DNA of 64,000 bases, taken from CAVVNN01 sp963749605. Its GTDB lineage: Bacteria; Actinomycetota; Thermoleophilia; Solirubrobacterales; 70-9. Shown here piece by piece: positions 7,329-15,715 of the stretch. The stretch is taken from contig CAVVNN010000002.1 of assembly GCA_963749605.1 (NCBI GenBank), forward strand, positions 1 through 64,000, read 5' to 3'. A program made the position numbers and the translations under genes. Position 1 is the first letter of the stretch, and every line of letters begins with the position of its first letter. A model generated the notes under the pieces. It saw only the letters and a list, made by a program, of their open reading frames with translations. It searched no databases and was not told where the DNA came from.

Positions 7329-8486
7329 ATGCACTGGGGCGAATCCCTCCTCGGGCTCGACAGCGACCGCCCGCCCGCCTGGCTCGGGCTGCTCACGGCA
7401 GTTGTGGTCGTCGGGATCGCTACGGCGCTCATCTATCCCCTCAAGTCTGTGGCTCCTGTCATTTCTCTTGGGGTCGTCTACATCCCGGTCGTGCTGCTGA
7501 TCTCCGTCTTGTGGGGACTTTGGCAGGGCCTGTTCACGGCTCTTCTGAGCGCGATCGCGTTCAACTGGTTCCATCTCGCTCCGACTGGTCGGCTCACCAT
7601 CGCCGACGACCGCGACGTCGTTGCCCTCGTCGTCTTCGTAACCGTGGCCGTGGCGAGCAGCGCGCTCGCCGAGGTTGCGCGCGCTCGCGCGAGAGAAGCC
7701 GAACACCGTCGCGAAGAGGCCGACCGCACCGTGGAGGAAATGGCCGAGCTCTCGCGCGAGAAGGACAGGATGCAGGCCGAGGCGATCGAGGCTGCGGCGC
7801 TGCGTCGCAGCGACGAGCTGAAGACCGCGCTGCTGCGGTCGGTCTCTCACGACCTGCGGACGCCGCTCACCTCGATGATCGCTGCCGGGGCGGCGTTGGA
7901 CTCCTCGACCGTCACGTCCAAGGAGCGACACGAACTGTGCGTGGCGATCGTCGAGGAGGGCGAGCGGCTCTCGCGCCTGGTCGAGAACCTGCTCGACGTT
8001 TCCCGGCTGGAATCAGGCAACGCGAGCCCTCGGCGCGAGCTGGTCAGCCTGGCAGAGCTCATTGAGGCCGCCGGCCACTCGATCGGCAAAGCAGGCCAGC
8101 TCGTCCAGCTCAGTCTGGGTGGAGAGCTGCCACCCCTGCGCGCAGACCCGGTGCAGCTCGAGCGGGCCTTTGCCAACCTGCTCGACAATGCGGCCCGGCA
8201 TGGCGGAGAAAAGCCGATCCAGGTGAGTGCTCGGGTGATCGGGGCCGAGATCGAGGTGCGCGTGACCGACCAGGGGCCGGGCATCCCGCTACACGAGCGC
8301 GAACGGATATTCATGCCCTTCTACCAGTCCAAGCCAAGCCCCACGCGCAAAGGGTCCGGCCTCGGGCTTGCGATCGCAAAAGGCTTCGTCGAGGCCAACG
8401 GTGGCGAGATCGCCGTTGAGAGCCTCCCGGGTCAGGGGACCAGCTTCGTGGTCACACTGCCGGTTGCTGGAGAGGGGCAGCATTGA
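7329..8486 (+). CDS. kdpD: KdpD C-terminal half: membrane histidine kinase
   Basis: A 385-residue sensor kinase that corresponds to the second half of KdpD. Residues about 15-110 form the four-helix DUF4118 membrane domain (including FNWFHLAPTGRLTIAD, a KdpD hallmark). Then come a coiled linker, the HisKA box SVSHDLRTPLTSM with the phospho-histidine, and the HATPase domain with N box NLLDNAARHG, DQGPGIP and GSGLGLAIAKGF. The N-terminal KdpD and Usp domains are missing; they are encoded separately at 14540-15715. The ATG at 7329 was chosen because the longer frame upstream overlaps DUF2254 and adds no domain. The stop overlaps kdpE by four bases. Confidence 0.9.
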   Translation: MHWGESLLGLDSDRPPAWLGLLTAVVVVGIATALIYPLKSVAPVISLGVVYIPVVLLISVLWGLWQGLFTALLSAIAFNWFHLAPTGRLTIADDRDVVALVVFVTVAVASSALAEVARARAREAEHRREEADRTVEEMAELSREKDRMQAEAIEAAALRRSDELKTALLRSVSHDLRTPLTSMIAAGAALDSSTVTSKERHELCVAIVEEGERLSRLVENLLDVSRLESGNASPRRELVSLAELIEAAGHSIGKAGQLVQLSLGGELPPLRADPVQLERAFANLLDNAARHGGEKPIQVSARVIGAEIEVRVTDQGPGIPLHERERIFMPFYQSKPSPTRKGSGLGLAIAKGFVEANGGEIAVESLPGQGTSFVVTLPVAGEGQH

Positions 8487-9226
8487 GCCCGTCTCAGCGG
8501 GTTCTCGTCTGCGACGACGAGCCACAGATCCTCCGCGCGCTCAAGGTCATCCTGCGCGAGGCAGGCTATGAGGCGGTGCCTGCGAGCACCGGCGAGGAGG
8601 CGCTCGACCTCGCCTCGGTCCGCCCGCCCGACGCCGCGATCCTCGACCTGATGCTGCCCGACATGGACGGGGTGGAGATAGCCCGGAGGCTTCGCGAGTG
8701 GACCGAGATGCCAATAGTGGTCCTCTCGGCGGTCGGCGAGGAGGAGCGCAAGATCGAAGCGCTCGGCGCGGGCGCTGACGACTACGTCACCAAGCCCTTC
8801 AGCGCGCCCGAACTGATCGCCCGGCTGCAGGCCGTGATGCGCCGCGCTCGCCCCGAGGGCAAAGAGCCGAAGATCGTCGCCGATGGCCTGGAGATCGACC
8901 TGGCCGCTCGCTCGGTCTTTCGCGACGGCGCTGAAATTCACCTGACGCCGATCGAGTTCGACCTGCTGCGGGTGTTGGCTCGAAACCGCGGCAAGCTGAT
9001 GACGCATCGCTCCCTGTTGGTCGAGGTGTGGGGACCCGAGTACGCGGATGAACTGCAGATCCTCCGCACCCACGTCGCCAACCTGCGGCGCAAAATCGAG
9101 CCGCCCGGTCGAGCCCACCTACATCCGCACCGATCCCGGAGTCGGCTACCGCTTTACTCAGTAGTGGGTAGTTCGGCTCTTCATACGATCTTTATGTCGA
9201 AGGCCGAAAAACTCATGCGGCCTTGA
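8483..9226 (+). CDS. kdpE: KdpE response regulator with a 3' frameshift
   Basis: An OmpR-family response regulator that should activate kdp transcription when phosphorylated by KdpD. The receiver domain has the acidic pair DDE near residue 12, phospho-acceptor aspartate in AILDLMLPDMDGVEIA and lysine in DDYVTKPFSAPEL. The winged-helix domain follows (LTPIEFDLLRVLARNRGKLM and HVANLRRKIEP). After KIEP the frame is lost. One extra base in the CCGCCCGG run near 9101-9108 would explain this; without it the protein would continue EPTYIRTDPGVGYRFTQ and stop at 9164. As given, the wing hairpin is replaced by 38 unrelated residues and the frame runs through the kdp operator. Confidence 0.85.
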   Translation: MSPSQRVLVCDDEPQILRALKVILREAGYEAVPASTGEEALDLASVRPPDAAILDLMLPDMDGVEIARRLREWTEMPIVVLSAVGEEERKIEALGAGADDYVTKPFSAPELIARLQAVMRRARPEGKEPKIVADGLEIDLAARSVFRDGAEIHLTPIEFDLLRVLARNRGKLMTHRSLLVEVWGPEYADELQILRTHVANLRRKIEPPGRAHLHPHRSRSRLPLYSVVGSSALHTIFMSKAEKLMRP

Positions 9227-9228
9227 TG
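9179..9228 (+). promoter_or_regulatory. kdp operator: four half-sites in two 11-bp direct-repeat pairs
   Basis: Half-sites CTTCATA (9179), CTTTATG (9190), ACTCATG (9211) and CTTGATG (9222) lie at spacings 11, 21 and 11. The array sits immediately before the kdpF-A-C-B genes. Eleven-base direct repeats are the usual target geometry of OmpR/PhoB-type regulators such as KdpE. An array with the same spacings occurs at 18224-18273. The regulator is inferred. Confidence 0.65.
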
Positions 9229-9239
9229 CGACTTCGTTC

Positions 9240-9377
9240 ATGATCGCTGCCGTGCTCGTTCCCGCAGACATCTTCCCCGGCGGCGGCAGCCCGATCGCGG
9301 ATGTCTTCGCGATCGTCTTGTCGGTTGGCCTCTTCGCTCTCATCTTCTGGGCGATCGACCTGATCGACCGGATATGA
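9240..9377 (+). CDS. Small membrane protein before kdpF
   Basis: A 45-residue peptide with one strong transmembrane helix (ADVFAIVLSVGLFALIFWAI) and a short charged end, DLIDRI. It overlaps kdpF by four bases (ATGA), so it would be translated with the kdp mRNA. I recall tiny membrane ORFs before kdpF in other actinobacteria, but I know of no assigned function. It may be a Kdp assembly or regulatory subunit. No clear ribosome site precedes it; the start lies 11 bases after the last operator half-site. Confidence 0.5.
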   Translation: MIAAVLVPADIFPGGGSPIADVFAIVLSVGLFALIFWAIDLIDRI

Positions 9378-9487
9378 GCGAGCTTCCCTTCGCCGCCCTG
9401 AGCGGCGCTGACATCTTCGGCCTGATCGCCTCCGCACTGGTCTTCGCCTACCTCTGCTATGCGCTGCTGCGCGGGGAGAAGCTCTGA
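9374..9487 (+). CDS. kdpF: KdpF, small stabilising subunit of the K+ ATPase
   Basis: A 37-residue peptide with one membrane helix. The end AYLCYALLRGEKL is the KdpF signature (YLxYALLRxExL/F). In E. coli KdpF stabilises the KdpABC complex in the membrane. The stop overlaps the kdpA start (TGATG at 9485-9489), and the start overlaps the upstream small ORF, so all three are translationally coupled. Confidence 0.85.
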   Translation: MSELPFAALSGADIFGLIASALVFAYLCYALLRGEKL

Positions 9488-11241
9488 TGGCGCAGGGCTG
9501 GCTGCAGGTCGCGATCTTCGTCGGCGTGGTTATTGCCCTCACCCCGCTGCTCGGCAAATACATGGCGCGGGTCTTCACCGGCGAGCGCGTCTTCCTCAGC
9601 CCGGTCCTTGGTCCGGCCGAGCGATTCACCTACCGGGTGCTCCGCGTCGATCCCTCCGAGGAACAGGACTGGAAGGCCTACGCGAAGAGCCTCGTGCTCT
9701 TCTCGGTCTTTTCCTGGATCGCCCTCTATTTGATCCTGCGCACCCAGGGAATCCATCCCTTCAACCCCGAAGGCTTCCACTCGGGGCCCTGGGACGTCAG
9801 CTTCAACACCGCCTCCTCCTTCGTCTCCAACACCAACTGGCAGTACTACGGCGGCGAAACGACCCTGACCTACTTCTCGCAGATGGCGGGATTGACGGTG
9901 GAGAACTTCGTCACCCCGGCGGTCGGCATCTGCGTCCTGCTCGCCTTCATTCGCGGCATCATCGGGCGCAGCGGCCCCGGCCTCGGCAACTTCTGGCAGG
10001 ACCTGACCCGCAGCCTCTACTACGTCCTGCTGCCGCTCTCGGTGATCGTCGGCCTGATCCTGGTCTCCCAGGGCGTCGTGCAGACGCTTTCCGGCGCCAG
10101 CGTCGCGAAGACGGTCGAGGGCGCCGAACAGGCGCTGGCGATGGGGCCAGCGGCCTCGCAGATCGCGATCAAGCAGCTCGGCACCAACGGCGGCGGCTTC
10201 TTCAACGTCAACTCGGCGATGCCGTTCGAGAACCCGAGCCAGCTGACCAACTTCATCGAGCTGCTCTCGATCATCCTCATCCCCGCGGCGCTCACCTACA
10301 CCTACGGGAAGATGGTCGGGCGCCAGCGCGAGGGCTGGTCGATCTTCGCCGCGATGCTGGCGATCTACCTCGCCTTCATCCTGGTGATCATCCCCGCCGA
10401 GCAGCACGGCACGCCCGCCGAGCACGCCGCCGGCACTCCGACGACGGCGATCGAGGGATCGACCGGCGGCAACATGGAAGGCAAGGAGCAGCGCAACGGC
10501 ATCGCCGAGTCGGCGCTGTGGGCGACGACGACGACGGTCACCTCCAACGGTTCGGTCAACTCCGCCCACGACTCCTACACCGGCCTCGGCGGCCTCGTCC
10601 CGATGTCCGGGCTCGGCACCAGCGAGGTCGTCTTCGGCGGGGTCGGCACCGGTCTCTACTCGATGCTGCTCTATGTGCTGTTGGCGGTGTTCATCGGCGG
10701 CCTGATGGTCGGGCGAACCCCGGAGTACCTGGGCAAGAAGATCCAGGCGAGGGAGATCAAGCTCGTCTCGCTCGGGATCTTGGTCACCCCGCTCGCAGTG
10801 CTCGCGACCAGCGGGCTTGCGATCGCGACCCGCGCCGGCCTGCGCTCGATCTACCAGGCCGGCCCACAGGGCTTCTCCGAGACCCTCTATGCCTACCTCT
10901 CGCAGGCCAACAACAACGGCTCCGCCTTCGCCGGCTATACCGGCTTCATCCAACCGAATGCGCCCGGCAACGCCGAAGCCTTCGGCATCTCCTTCGCCGA
11001 CCTGCTCGGTGGGGCGACGATGACCCTGGCCCGTTTCCTGCCGATCGTCCTCGTCCTCGCCGTCGCCGGCTCGCTGGCCGGCAAGAAGGTCTCGCCGGCC
11101 GGGCCGGGCACGATGCGCACCGACACCCCCACCTTCGTGATCCTCCTCGTCGGCGTTGTGATCCTCGTCGGGGCGTTGACCTTCTTCCCCGCTCTCCTGC
11201 TCGGCCCGATCGTGCAGAGCCTTACCGGAAGGCTGTTCTGA
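9487..11241 (+). CDS. kdpA: KdpA, potassium-binding channel subunit
   Basis: A 584-residue integral membrane protein that selects and binds K+ in the KdpFABC P-type ATPase. The four selectivity-filter regions of the SKT fold are visible: FVSNTNWQYYGGE, KQLGTNGGGFFNVNSA, SNGSVNSAHDSYTGLGGL and NNNGSAFAGYTGF. About ten hydrophobic helices lie between them. Length and motifs are normal for the family, and the frame is intact. It is translationally coupled to kdpF and followed one base later by kdpC, not kdpB. Confidence 0.96.
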   Translation: MAQGWLQVAIFVGVVIALTPLLGKYMARVFTGERVFLSPVLGPAERFTYRVLRVDPSEEQDWKAYAKSLVLFSVFSWIALYLILRTQGIHPFNPEGFHSGPWDVSFNTASSFVSNTNWQYYGGETTLTYFSQMAGLTVENFVTPAVGICVLLAFIRGIIGRSGPGLGNFWQDLTRSLYYVLLPLSVIVGLILVSQGVVQTLSGASVAKTVEGAEQALAMGPAASQIAIKQLGTNGGGFFNVNSAMPFENPSQLTNFIELLSIILIPAALTYTYGKMVGRQREGWSIFAAMLAIYLAFILVIIPAEQHGTPAEHAAGTPTTAIEGSTGGNMEGKEQRNGIAESALWATTTTVTSNGSVNSAHDSYTGLGGLVPMSGLGTSEVVFGGVGTGLYSMLLYVLLAVFIGGLMVGRTPEYLGKKIQAREIKLVSLGILVTPLAVLATSGLAIATRAGLRSIYQAGPQGFSETLYAYLSQANNNGSAFAGYTGFIQPNAPGNAEAFGISFADLLGGATMTLARFLPIVLVLAVAGSLAGKKVSPAGPGTMRTDTPTFVILLVGVVILVGALTFFPALLLGPIVQSLTGRLF

Positions 11242-11242
11242 G

Positions 11243-11896
11243 ATGCGCCGCACCGTAATCACTTCGATCCTCGCCGTGATCGCCTTCACGCTGATCTTCG
11301 GCCTCGCCTACCCGCTGGCGATGACCGGCATCTCACAGGTCGTCTTCCACGGCAAGGCCAACGGCTCGAAGCTCACCGTTGACGGCAAGCTCATCGGCTC
11401 CAGCCTGATCGGCCAGTCGTTCTCGCGGCCGGTGATCGGCAAGAACGGCAAGCCCAAGCTCGACGAAGAAGGCGAAGAAGTGCTGGCGCCCGACAAGCGC
11501 TACTTCCAGCCGCGCCCCTCGCAGTCCGGCTACTCCGCCAACGCCACCTTCTTCAGCAACTCCGGCCCCAACAGCGTCGAAGAGCGCGAAGCGACGCGCG
11601 AAAACCTCGCCGCTTACCTCCACCTGGAGAAGCCCTACGACAAATCGCTGACCAAGGCCGACGTGCCGGTCGACGCGATCACGATGTCGGGCTCCGGGGT
11701 CGACCCGGAAATCTCCGAAGCAAACGCTCGCATCCAGGCGCACCGCATCGCCGCGGTCCGCAAGCTGCCGCTCGCCAAGGTCGAAGACCTTATCTCGGCC
11801 CACACCAACGGCCGATTCCTGGGGGTCTTCGGCGAGCCCGGAGTCAACGTCCTGCAGCTCAACCTCGCACTCGATGAAGAGGCACCGATCAAATGA
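11243..11896 (+). CDS. kdpC: KdpC, accessory subunit of the K+ ATPase
   Basis: A 217-residue protein with one N-terminal membrane helix (residues about 8-30) and a periplasmic-side domain. Family features include the GSxLIGQ segment (GSSLIGQSFSRP), RYFQPRPSQSGYSANA and SGSGVDPEISEANARIQAHR. KdpC joins KdpA and KdpB and affects ATP affinity. A charged insertion after GQSFSRPVIG (KNGKPKLDEEGEEVLAPDKR) makes it slightly longer than the E. coli protein. The gene lies between kdpA and kdpB, an order different from the common kdpABC. Confidence 0.93.
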   Translation: MRRTVITSILAVIAFTLIFGLAYPLAMTGISQVVFHGKANGSKLTVDGKLIGSSLIGQSFSRPVIGKNGKPKLDEEGEEVLAPDKRYFQPRPSQSGYSANATFFSNSGPNSVEEREATRENLAAYLHLEKPYDKSLTKADVPVDAITMSGSGVDPEISEANARIQAHRIAAVRKLPLAKVEDLISAHTNGRFLGVFGEPGVNVLQLNLALDEEAPIK

Positions 11897-13959
11897 ACAC
11901 CGAAGCCCAGCCCCGCTCCCTGTTCGACCCCGAGATCCTGCGCCCCGCCCTGTGGGAGTCGCTGCGCAAGCTCGACCCCCGCGTGCAGGCGCGCAACCCG
12001 GTGATGTTCGTGGTCGAGATCGGCGCCGTGATCACGACCGTCGCCTGGCTGATCATGGTCTTCGGCGGCAAGCCGCTCGGCGGCGGGCATGAGCCCTCCT
12101 GGTTCACCTTCAGCGTCACCGTCTGGCTCTGGCTGACGGTCGTCTTCGCCAATCTCGCCGAGGCGCTGGCGGAGGGACGCGGCCGCGCCCAGGCCGCGAG
12201 CCTGCGGGCGATGCGAACCGACACGGTCGCGAAACTGCGCGACGGCGGCGAGAAGTCCGCTTCGGAGCTTGTGCGTGGCGACGTGGTGGTCGTCGTGGCC
12301 GGTGAGACGATCCCTGGCGACGGCACGGTGATCGAGGGAATCGCCTCGGTCGACGAGTCGGCGATCACCGGCGAGTCCGCGCCGGTGATCCGCGAGGCCG
12401 GCGGCGACCGCTCGGCCGTTACGGGGGGCACCAAGGTGCTCTCGGATCGGATCGTGGTCGAGATCACCCAGGAACCGGGCAAGTCGTTCCTCGACCGGAT
12501 GATCGCCTTGGTCGAGGGGGCAGAGCGGCGCAAGACCCCGAACGAGATCGCGCTCGGCATCCTGCTCGCCGCACTGACGCTCATCTTTGTCGTGGTGATC
12601 GTCTCGCTACGGCCCTTCGGCCTCTTTGCCGGCACCGAACTCTCCGAGACGACCCTGATCGCGCTGCTGGTGGCGTTGATCCCGACGACGATCGGGGCGC
12701 TGCTCTCGGCGATCGGGATCGCCGGCATGGACCGGCTGGTGCGCCGCAACGTACTCGCCCTCTCGGGCCGCGCCGTCGAGGCCTCCGGCGACTGCGACGT
12801 GCTGCTGCTCGATAAGACCGGCACGATCACGCTCGGCAACCGCGAGGCGGTCGAATTCATGCCAATGCCGGGCGTCACGGTCGAGCAGCTCGCCGAGGCG
12901 GCGCAGATGGCCTCGCTCGCCGACGAGACCCCCGAGGGGCGCTCGATCGTCGTCCTCGCCAAGACCTACGGCATCCGCGAGCACGACTTCGCCGGCCACG
13001 AGCCGACCTTCGTCCCGTTCAGCGCCGAAACCCGGATGAGCGGTTGCGATTTCAATGGCACCCGCCTGCGCAAGGGGGCCGGCGACGCGATTGAAACGTG
13101 GGTCGCCGAGGCCGGGGGCCGCGCCCCGGCCGAGCTGAAGGCGGAGCTCGACCGGATCGGCCGCGAGGGCGGCACGCCGCTGGCTGTGGCAAAGAACGAG
13201 TGGGTGCTTGGCGTCGTCTACCTCAAAGACGTGATCAAGGAGGGAATGAACGTCCGCTTCGATCAGTTGCGGGCGATGGGCATCCGCACGATCATGGTCA
13301 CCGGCGACAACAAGCTGACCGCGGCGAAGATCGCCGAAGAGGCCGGTGTCGACGACTTCCTCGCCGAAGCGACCCCGGAGCGCAAGCTGGAGCTGATCAA
13401 GGAACAGCAGGCCGACGGGCGCCTGATCGCGATGACCGGCGACGGCACCAACGACGCCCCTGCCCTGGCCCAGGCCGATGTCGGCGTGGCGATGAACACG
13501 GGGACCCAGGCGGCGCGCGAGGCAGGAAACATGGTCGACCTCGACTCCAACCCCACGAAGCTGATCGAGATCGTGGAGGTCGGCAAGCAGCTGCTGATCA
13601 CCCGCGGCGCCCTCACCACCTTCTCGATCGCCAACGACGTCGCCAAGTACTTCGCGATCCTGCCGGCGATGTTTGCGGCGACCTACGCGCTTTCGGCCGG
13701 GGGCAAGGGGCCGCTCGACGCCCTCAACATCATGTCTCTGGGCACGCCGGAATCGGCGATCCTCTCGGCGGTGATCTTCAACGCGCTGATCATCCCGCTG
13801 CTGATCCCACTCTCCCTGCGCGGTGTCCGCTACCGGCCGATCGGCGCCACCGCGCTGCTGCGCCGCAACATGCTGCTTTACGGCCTCGGCGGCCTGATCG
13901 CCCCGTTTGTCGGGATCAAGCTGATCGACCTGATCGTCCACAACCTGTTGGGTGCCTGA
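11893..13959 (+). CDS. kdpB: KdpB, P-type ATPase catalytic subunit
   Basis: A 688-residue P-type ATPase that hydrolyses ATP to drive K+ uptake. Visible motifs are the actuator loop ESAITGESAPVI, the phosphorylation site LLLDKTGTITLGN with the catalytic aspartate, the nucleotide-binding KGAGDAIE region, and the hinge MTGDGTNDAPALAQADVGVA. Six to seven membrane helices are arranged as in the family, ending in IPLLIPLSLRG and LIAPFVGIKLIDL. The start overlaps the kdpC stop by four bases. It is last of the structural genes (F-A-C-B). Confidence 0.96.
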   Translation: MNTEAQPRSLFDPEILRPALWESLRKLDPRVQARNPVMFVVEIGAVITTVAWLIMVFGGKPLGGGHEPSWFTFSVTVWLWLTVVFANLAEALAEGRGRAQAASLRAMRTDTVAKLRDGGEKSASELVRGDVVVVVAGETIPGDGTVIEGIASVDESAITGESAPVIREAGGDRSAVTGGTKVLSDRIVVEITQEPGKSFLDRMIALVEGAERRKTPNEIALGILLAALTLIFVVVIVSLRPFGLFAGTELSETTLIALLVALIPTTIGALLSAIGIAGMDRLVRRNVLALSGRAVEASGDCDVLLLDKTGTITLGNREAVEFMPMPGVTVEQLAEAAQMASLADETPEGRSIVVLAKTYGIREHDFAGHEPTFVPFSAETRMSGCDFNGTRLRKGAGDAIETWVAEAGGRAPAELKAELDRIGREGGTPLAVAKNEWVLGVVYLKDVIKEGMNVRFDQLRAMGIRTIMVTGDNKLTAAKIAEEAGVDDFLAEATPERKLELIKEQQADGRLIAMTGDGTNDAPALAQADVGVAMNTGTQAAREAGNMVDLDSNPTKLIEIVEVGKQLLITRGALTTFSIANDVAKYFAILPAMFAATYALSAGGKGPLDALNIMSLGTPESAILSAVIFNALIIPLLIPLSLRGVRYRPIGATALLRRNMLLYGLGGLIAPFVGIKLIDLIVHNLLGA

Positions 13960-13968
13960 GAGGAAGGC

Positions 13969-14532
13969 ATGGCGCGCGGCATAGCATTCAGGGGCTCGCG
14001 TCAGCCGATCCCCCTGAGGCTGCCCACCCACCACCACTCGCAGGAGGCTGACCCTTCTCATAGTGGTCGGCTCACGCTTCGCCTTCGAGTGCTGCTGAAA
14101 CGCACTCAGCTCGACCGGCTACTGGCGGAAGGCGCCGATCCAGCCCAGGCCGCAGCCCTAATGCTCAGGGCTCGGCAGCTTCAGAGCACAAGGCAAAGGC
14201 GTGCTCTGGCAAACGGCCTCGAAAGAGCCATCGCCCAAGCGCAGCGGTACTCGGGGGACAATGTCGACTCGCCGATCGACCGGGAAGGGGTGGCGGGGAC
14301 TCGCCCGCTGCTCTTGGGGCTTGCTGAACGCCTGAGGAGTCCCGAGGCGGTGAGTCCCCACGGCATGGCGACGATCAGGTGCCTGTTGACGGACACGACG
14401 AGCCCGATCTTCTCGTCTGGCTGGAGCCAGGCAAAAGCTGCGCCGGGAGAGCTGGAGCGACAGGCTCGTGTCGCCCTCGCGGCACTTGACGAGCGACCCA
14501 TCGATCTCGGGATAGATCGCTCGGGGCGGTAG
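13969..14532 (+). CDS. Unknown protein, family shared with 18326-18952
   Basis: A 187-residue soluble protein of unknown function, set between kdpB and the KdpD sensor half with short gaps on either side, so probably cotranscribed. Conserved blocks shared with the gene at 18326 are LTLRLRVLLKRTQLDRLLAE, LRARQL and LAERLRSPEAVSPHGMA followed by a LLTD stretch. Arg/Leu-rich helices dominate; no catalytic or metal motif is seen in this copy. GAGGAAGG just before the ATG is a good ribosome site. Its position inside the Kdp block and its paralog under the same operator suggest a K+-related role. It might instead be a common hypothetical family with no specific tie to Kdp. Confidence 0.7.
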   Translation: MARGIAFRGSRQPIPLRLPTHHHSQEADPSHSGRLTLRLRVLLKRTQLDRLLAEGADPAQAAALMLRARQLQSTRQRRALANGLERAIAQAQRYSGDNVDSPIDREGVAGTRPLLLGLAERLRSPEAVSPHGMATIRCLLTDTTSPIFSSGWSQAKAAPGELERQARVALAALDERPIDLGIDRSGR

Positions 14533-14539
14533 CTTCCGC

Positions 14540-15715
14540 ATGGAGGCTGCAGAGGCCGAGAAAAGGAGCGGCGGCACTGGGGCAGACACCCAGCGCCGCG
14601 GCCATTACAAGATCTTCCTCGGCATGGCGGCCGGGGTGGGGAAGACCTACCGCATGCTGCAGGAGGGCCACGCGGAAGTCGCCGCCGGCCGCGACCTGGC
14701 GATCGGCTACCTGGAGCCGCACAAGCGCCAGGAGACGAGCGACCAGGCCCATGGCCTCGAGGTCGTACCGCGCCGCCGCGTTCCGTACCGCGACGTCGAG
14801 GTCGAGGAGATGGACCTGCCGGCGGTGCTCGCTCGCGAGCCCGAGCTGGCGTTGATCGACGAGCTCGCCCACAGCAACCCACCGGGACTCGAGCACGAGA
14901 AGCGCTACGAAGACATCGCTGAGGTGCTGGCGGCCGGGATCGACGTCTTCTCGACCGTCAACGTCCAGCACCTGGAGTCGCTCAACGACCGCGTCGCCGA
15001 GCTGACCGGGGTGAGGGTGCGCGAGACGGTCCCCGACTCGGTGCTCGGCACGGCCGATGAGGTCGTGCTGATCGACCTCACCCCCGAGGCGCTGATCTCA
15101 CGGTTGCGCGCCGGCAAGATCTACCCGGGCGAGAACATCGACGCCGCCCTCAACAACTTCTTCCGGATCGAGAATCTCGCGGCGCTGCGCGAGGTCAGCC
15201 TGCGCCAGGTGGCCGAGGACGTCGAGTCCAAGCGGCTGACCCTGCATCAGGTGGAGCCGGTCGGAACCCGCGAGGAGCGGGTCGTCGAGGAGGTTTCCAA
15301 GGCGGTCGGCGAGCGGCTGCTCGCCCTGATCCGCCCCCAGCCCAGCTCTCAGCGCCTCGTGCGCCGCGCCTGGCGCTCGGCGCAGCGGCTCGGCACCGAT
15401 CTCGACCTGCTCTGGGTGAAGCCCCCCGGCAAACCGATCGAGGGCGAGGAGGAGCGCCAAGTGACGGCGCTGCGCCAGCTCGCCTCGGTCCTGGGCGCAA
15501 CCCTGCTGATCGAGGAGCACGACGACGTGGTCGCCGCGGCAGCGCGGGTCGTGCGCGAGCGCGGCTCCACCTACATCATGGTCGGCGAGTCTGAGCCGCC
15601 GCGCGGGCTTGCGCGGTTGCGGGTTCCGCTGCCGCAGAAGTTGATGCAGGTGACTCCACCCGGCGTGGACGTGCGGATAGTCGCTCACCGGGGCCAGAAG
15701 GAGGACGGCTCGTGA
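14540..15715 (+). CDS. kdpD: KdpD N-terminal half: stand-alone sensor and Usp domain
   Basis: A 391-residue soluble protein matching the N-terminal half of KdpD. Residues about 20-230 form the KdpD domain, with Walker A LGMAAGVGKTYRML, Walker B-like ELALIDELAHSN and the block DVFSTVNVQHLESLND. Residues about 245-370 form a universal-stress-protein domain (RLVRRAWRSAQRLGTDLDLL). No membrane helix, HisKA or ATPase domain follows. The KdpD kinase half lies separately at 7329-8486. The two pieces would have to act together to sense K+ or turgor. The SxS-FTAxY motif of c-di-AMP-binding Usp domains is not apparent. Confidence 0.9.
   Translation: MEAAEAEKRSGGTGADTQRRGHYKIFLGMAAGVGKTYRMLQEGHAEVAAGRDLAIGYLEPHKRQETSDQAHGLEVVPRRRVPYRDVEVEEMDLPAVLAREPELALIDELAHSNPPGLEHEKRYEDIAEVLAAGIDVFSTVNVQHLESLNDRVAELTGVRVRETVPDSVLGTADEVVLIDLTPEALISRLRAGKIYPGENIDAALNNFFRIENLAALREVSLRQVAEDVESKRLTLHQVEPVGTREERVVEEVSKAVGERLLALIRPQPSSQRLVRRAWRSAQRLGTDLDLLWVKPPGKPIEGEEERQVTALRQLASVLGATLLIEEHDDVVAAAARVVRERGSTYIMVGESEPPRGLARLRVPLPQKLMQVTPPGVDVRIVAHRGQKEDGS

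Noticed and set aside
9457..11289. 610-codon open frame on the minus strand
   Set aside because: It is the antisense shadow of kdpA; its composition (Asp/Glu/Arg/Gly runs) is typical for the complement of GC-rich membrane genes, and it has no domain.
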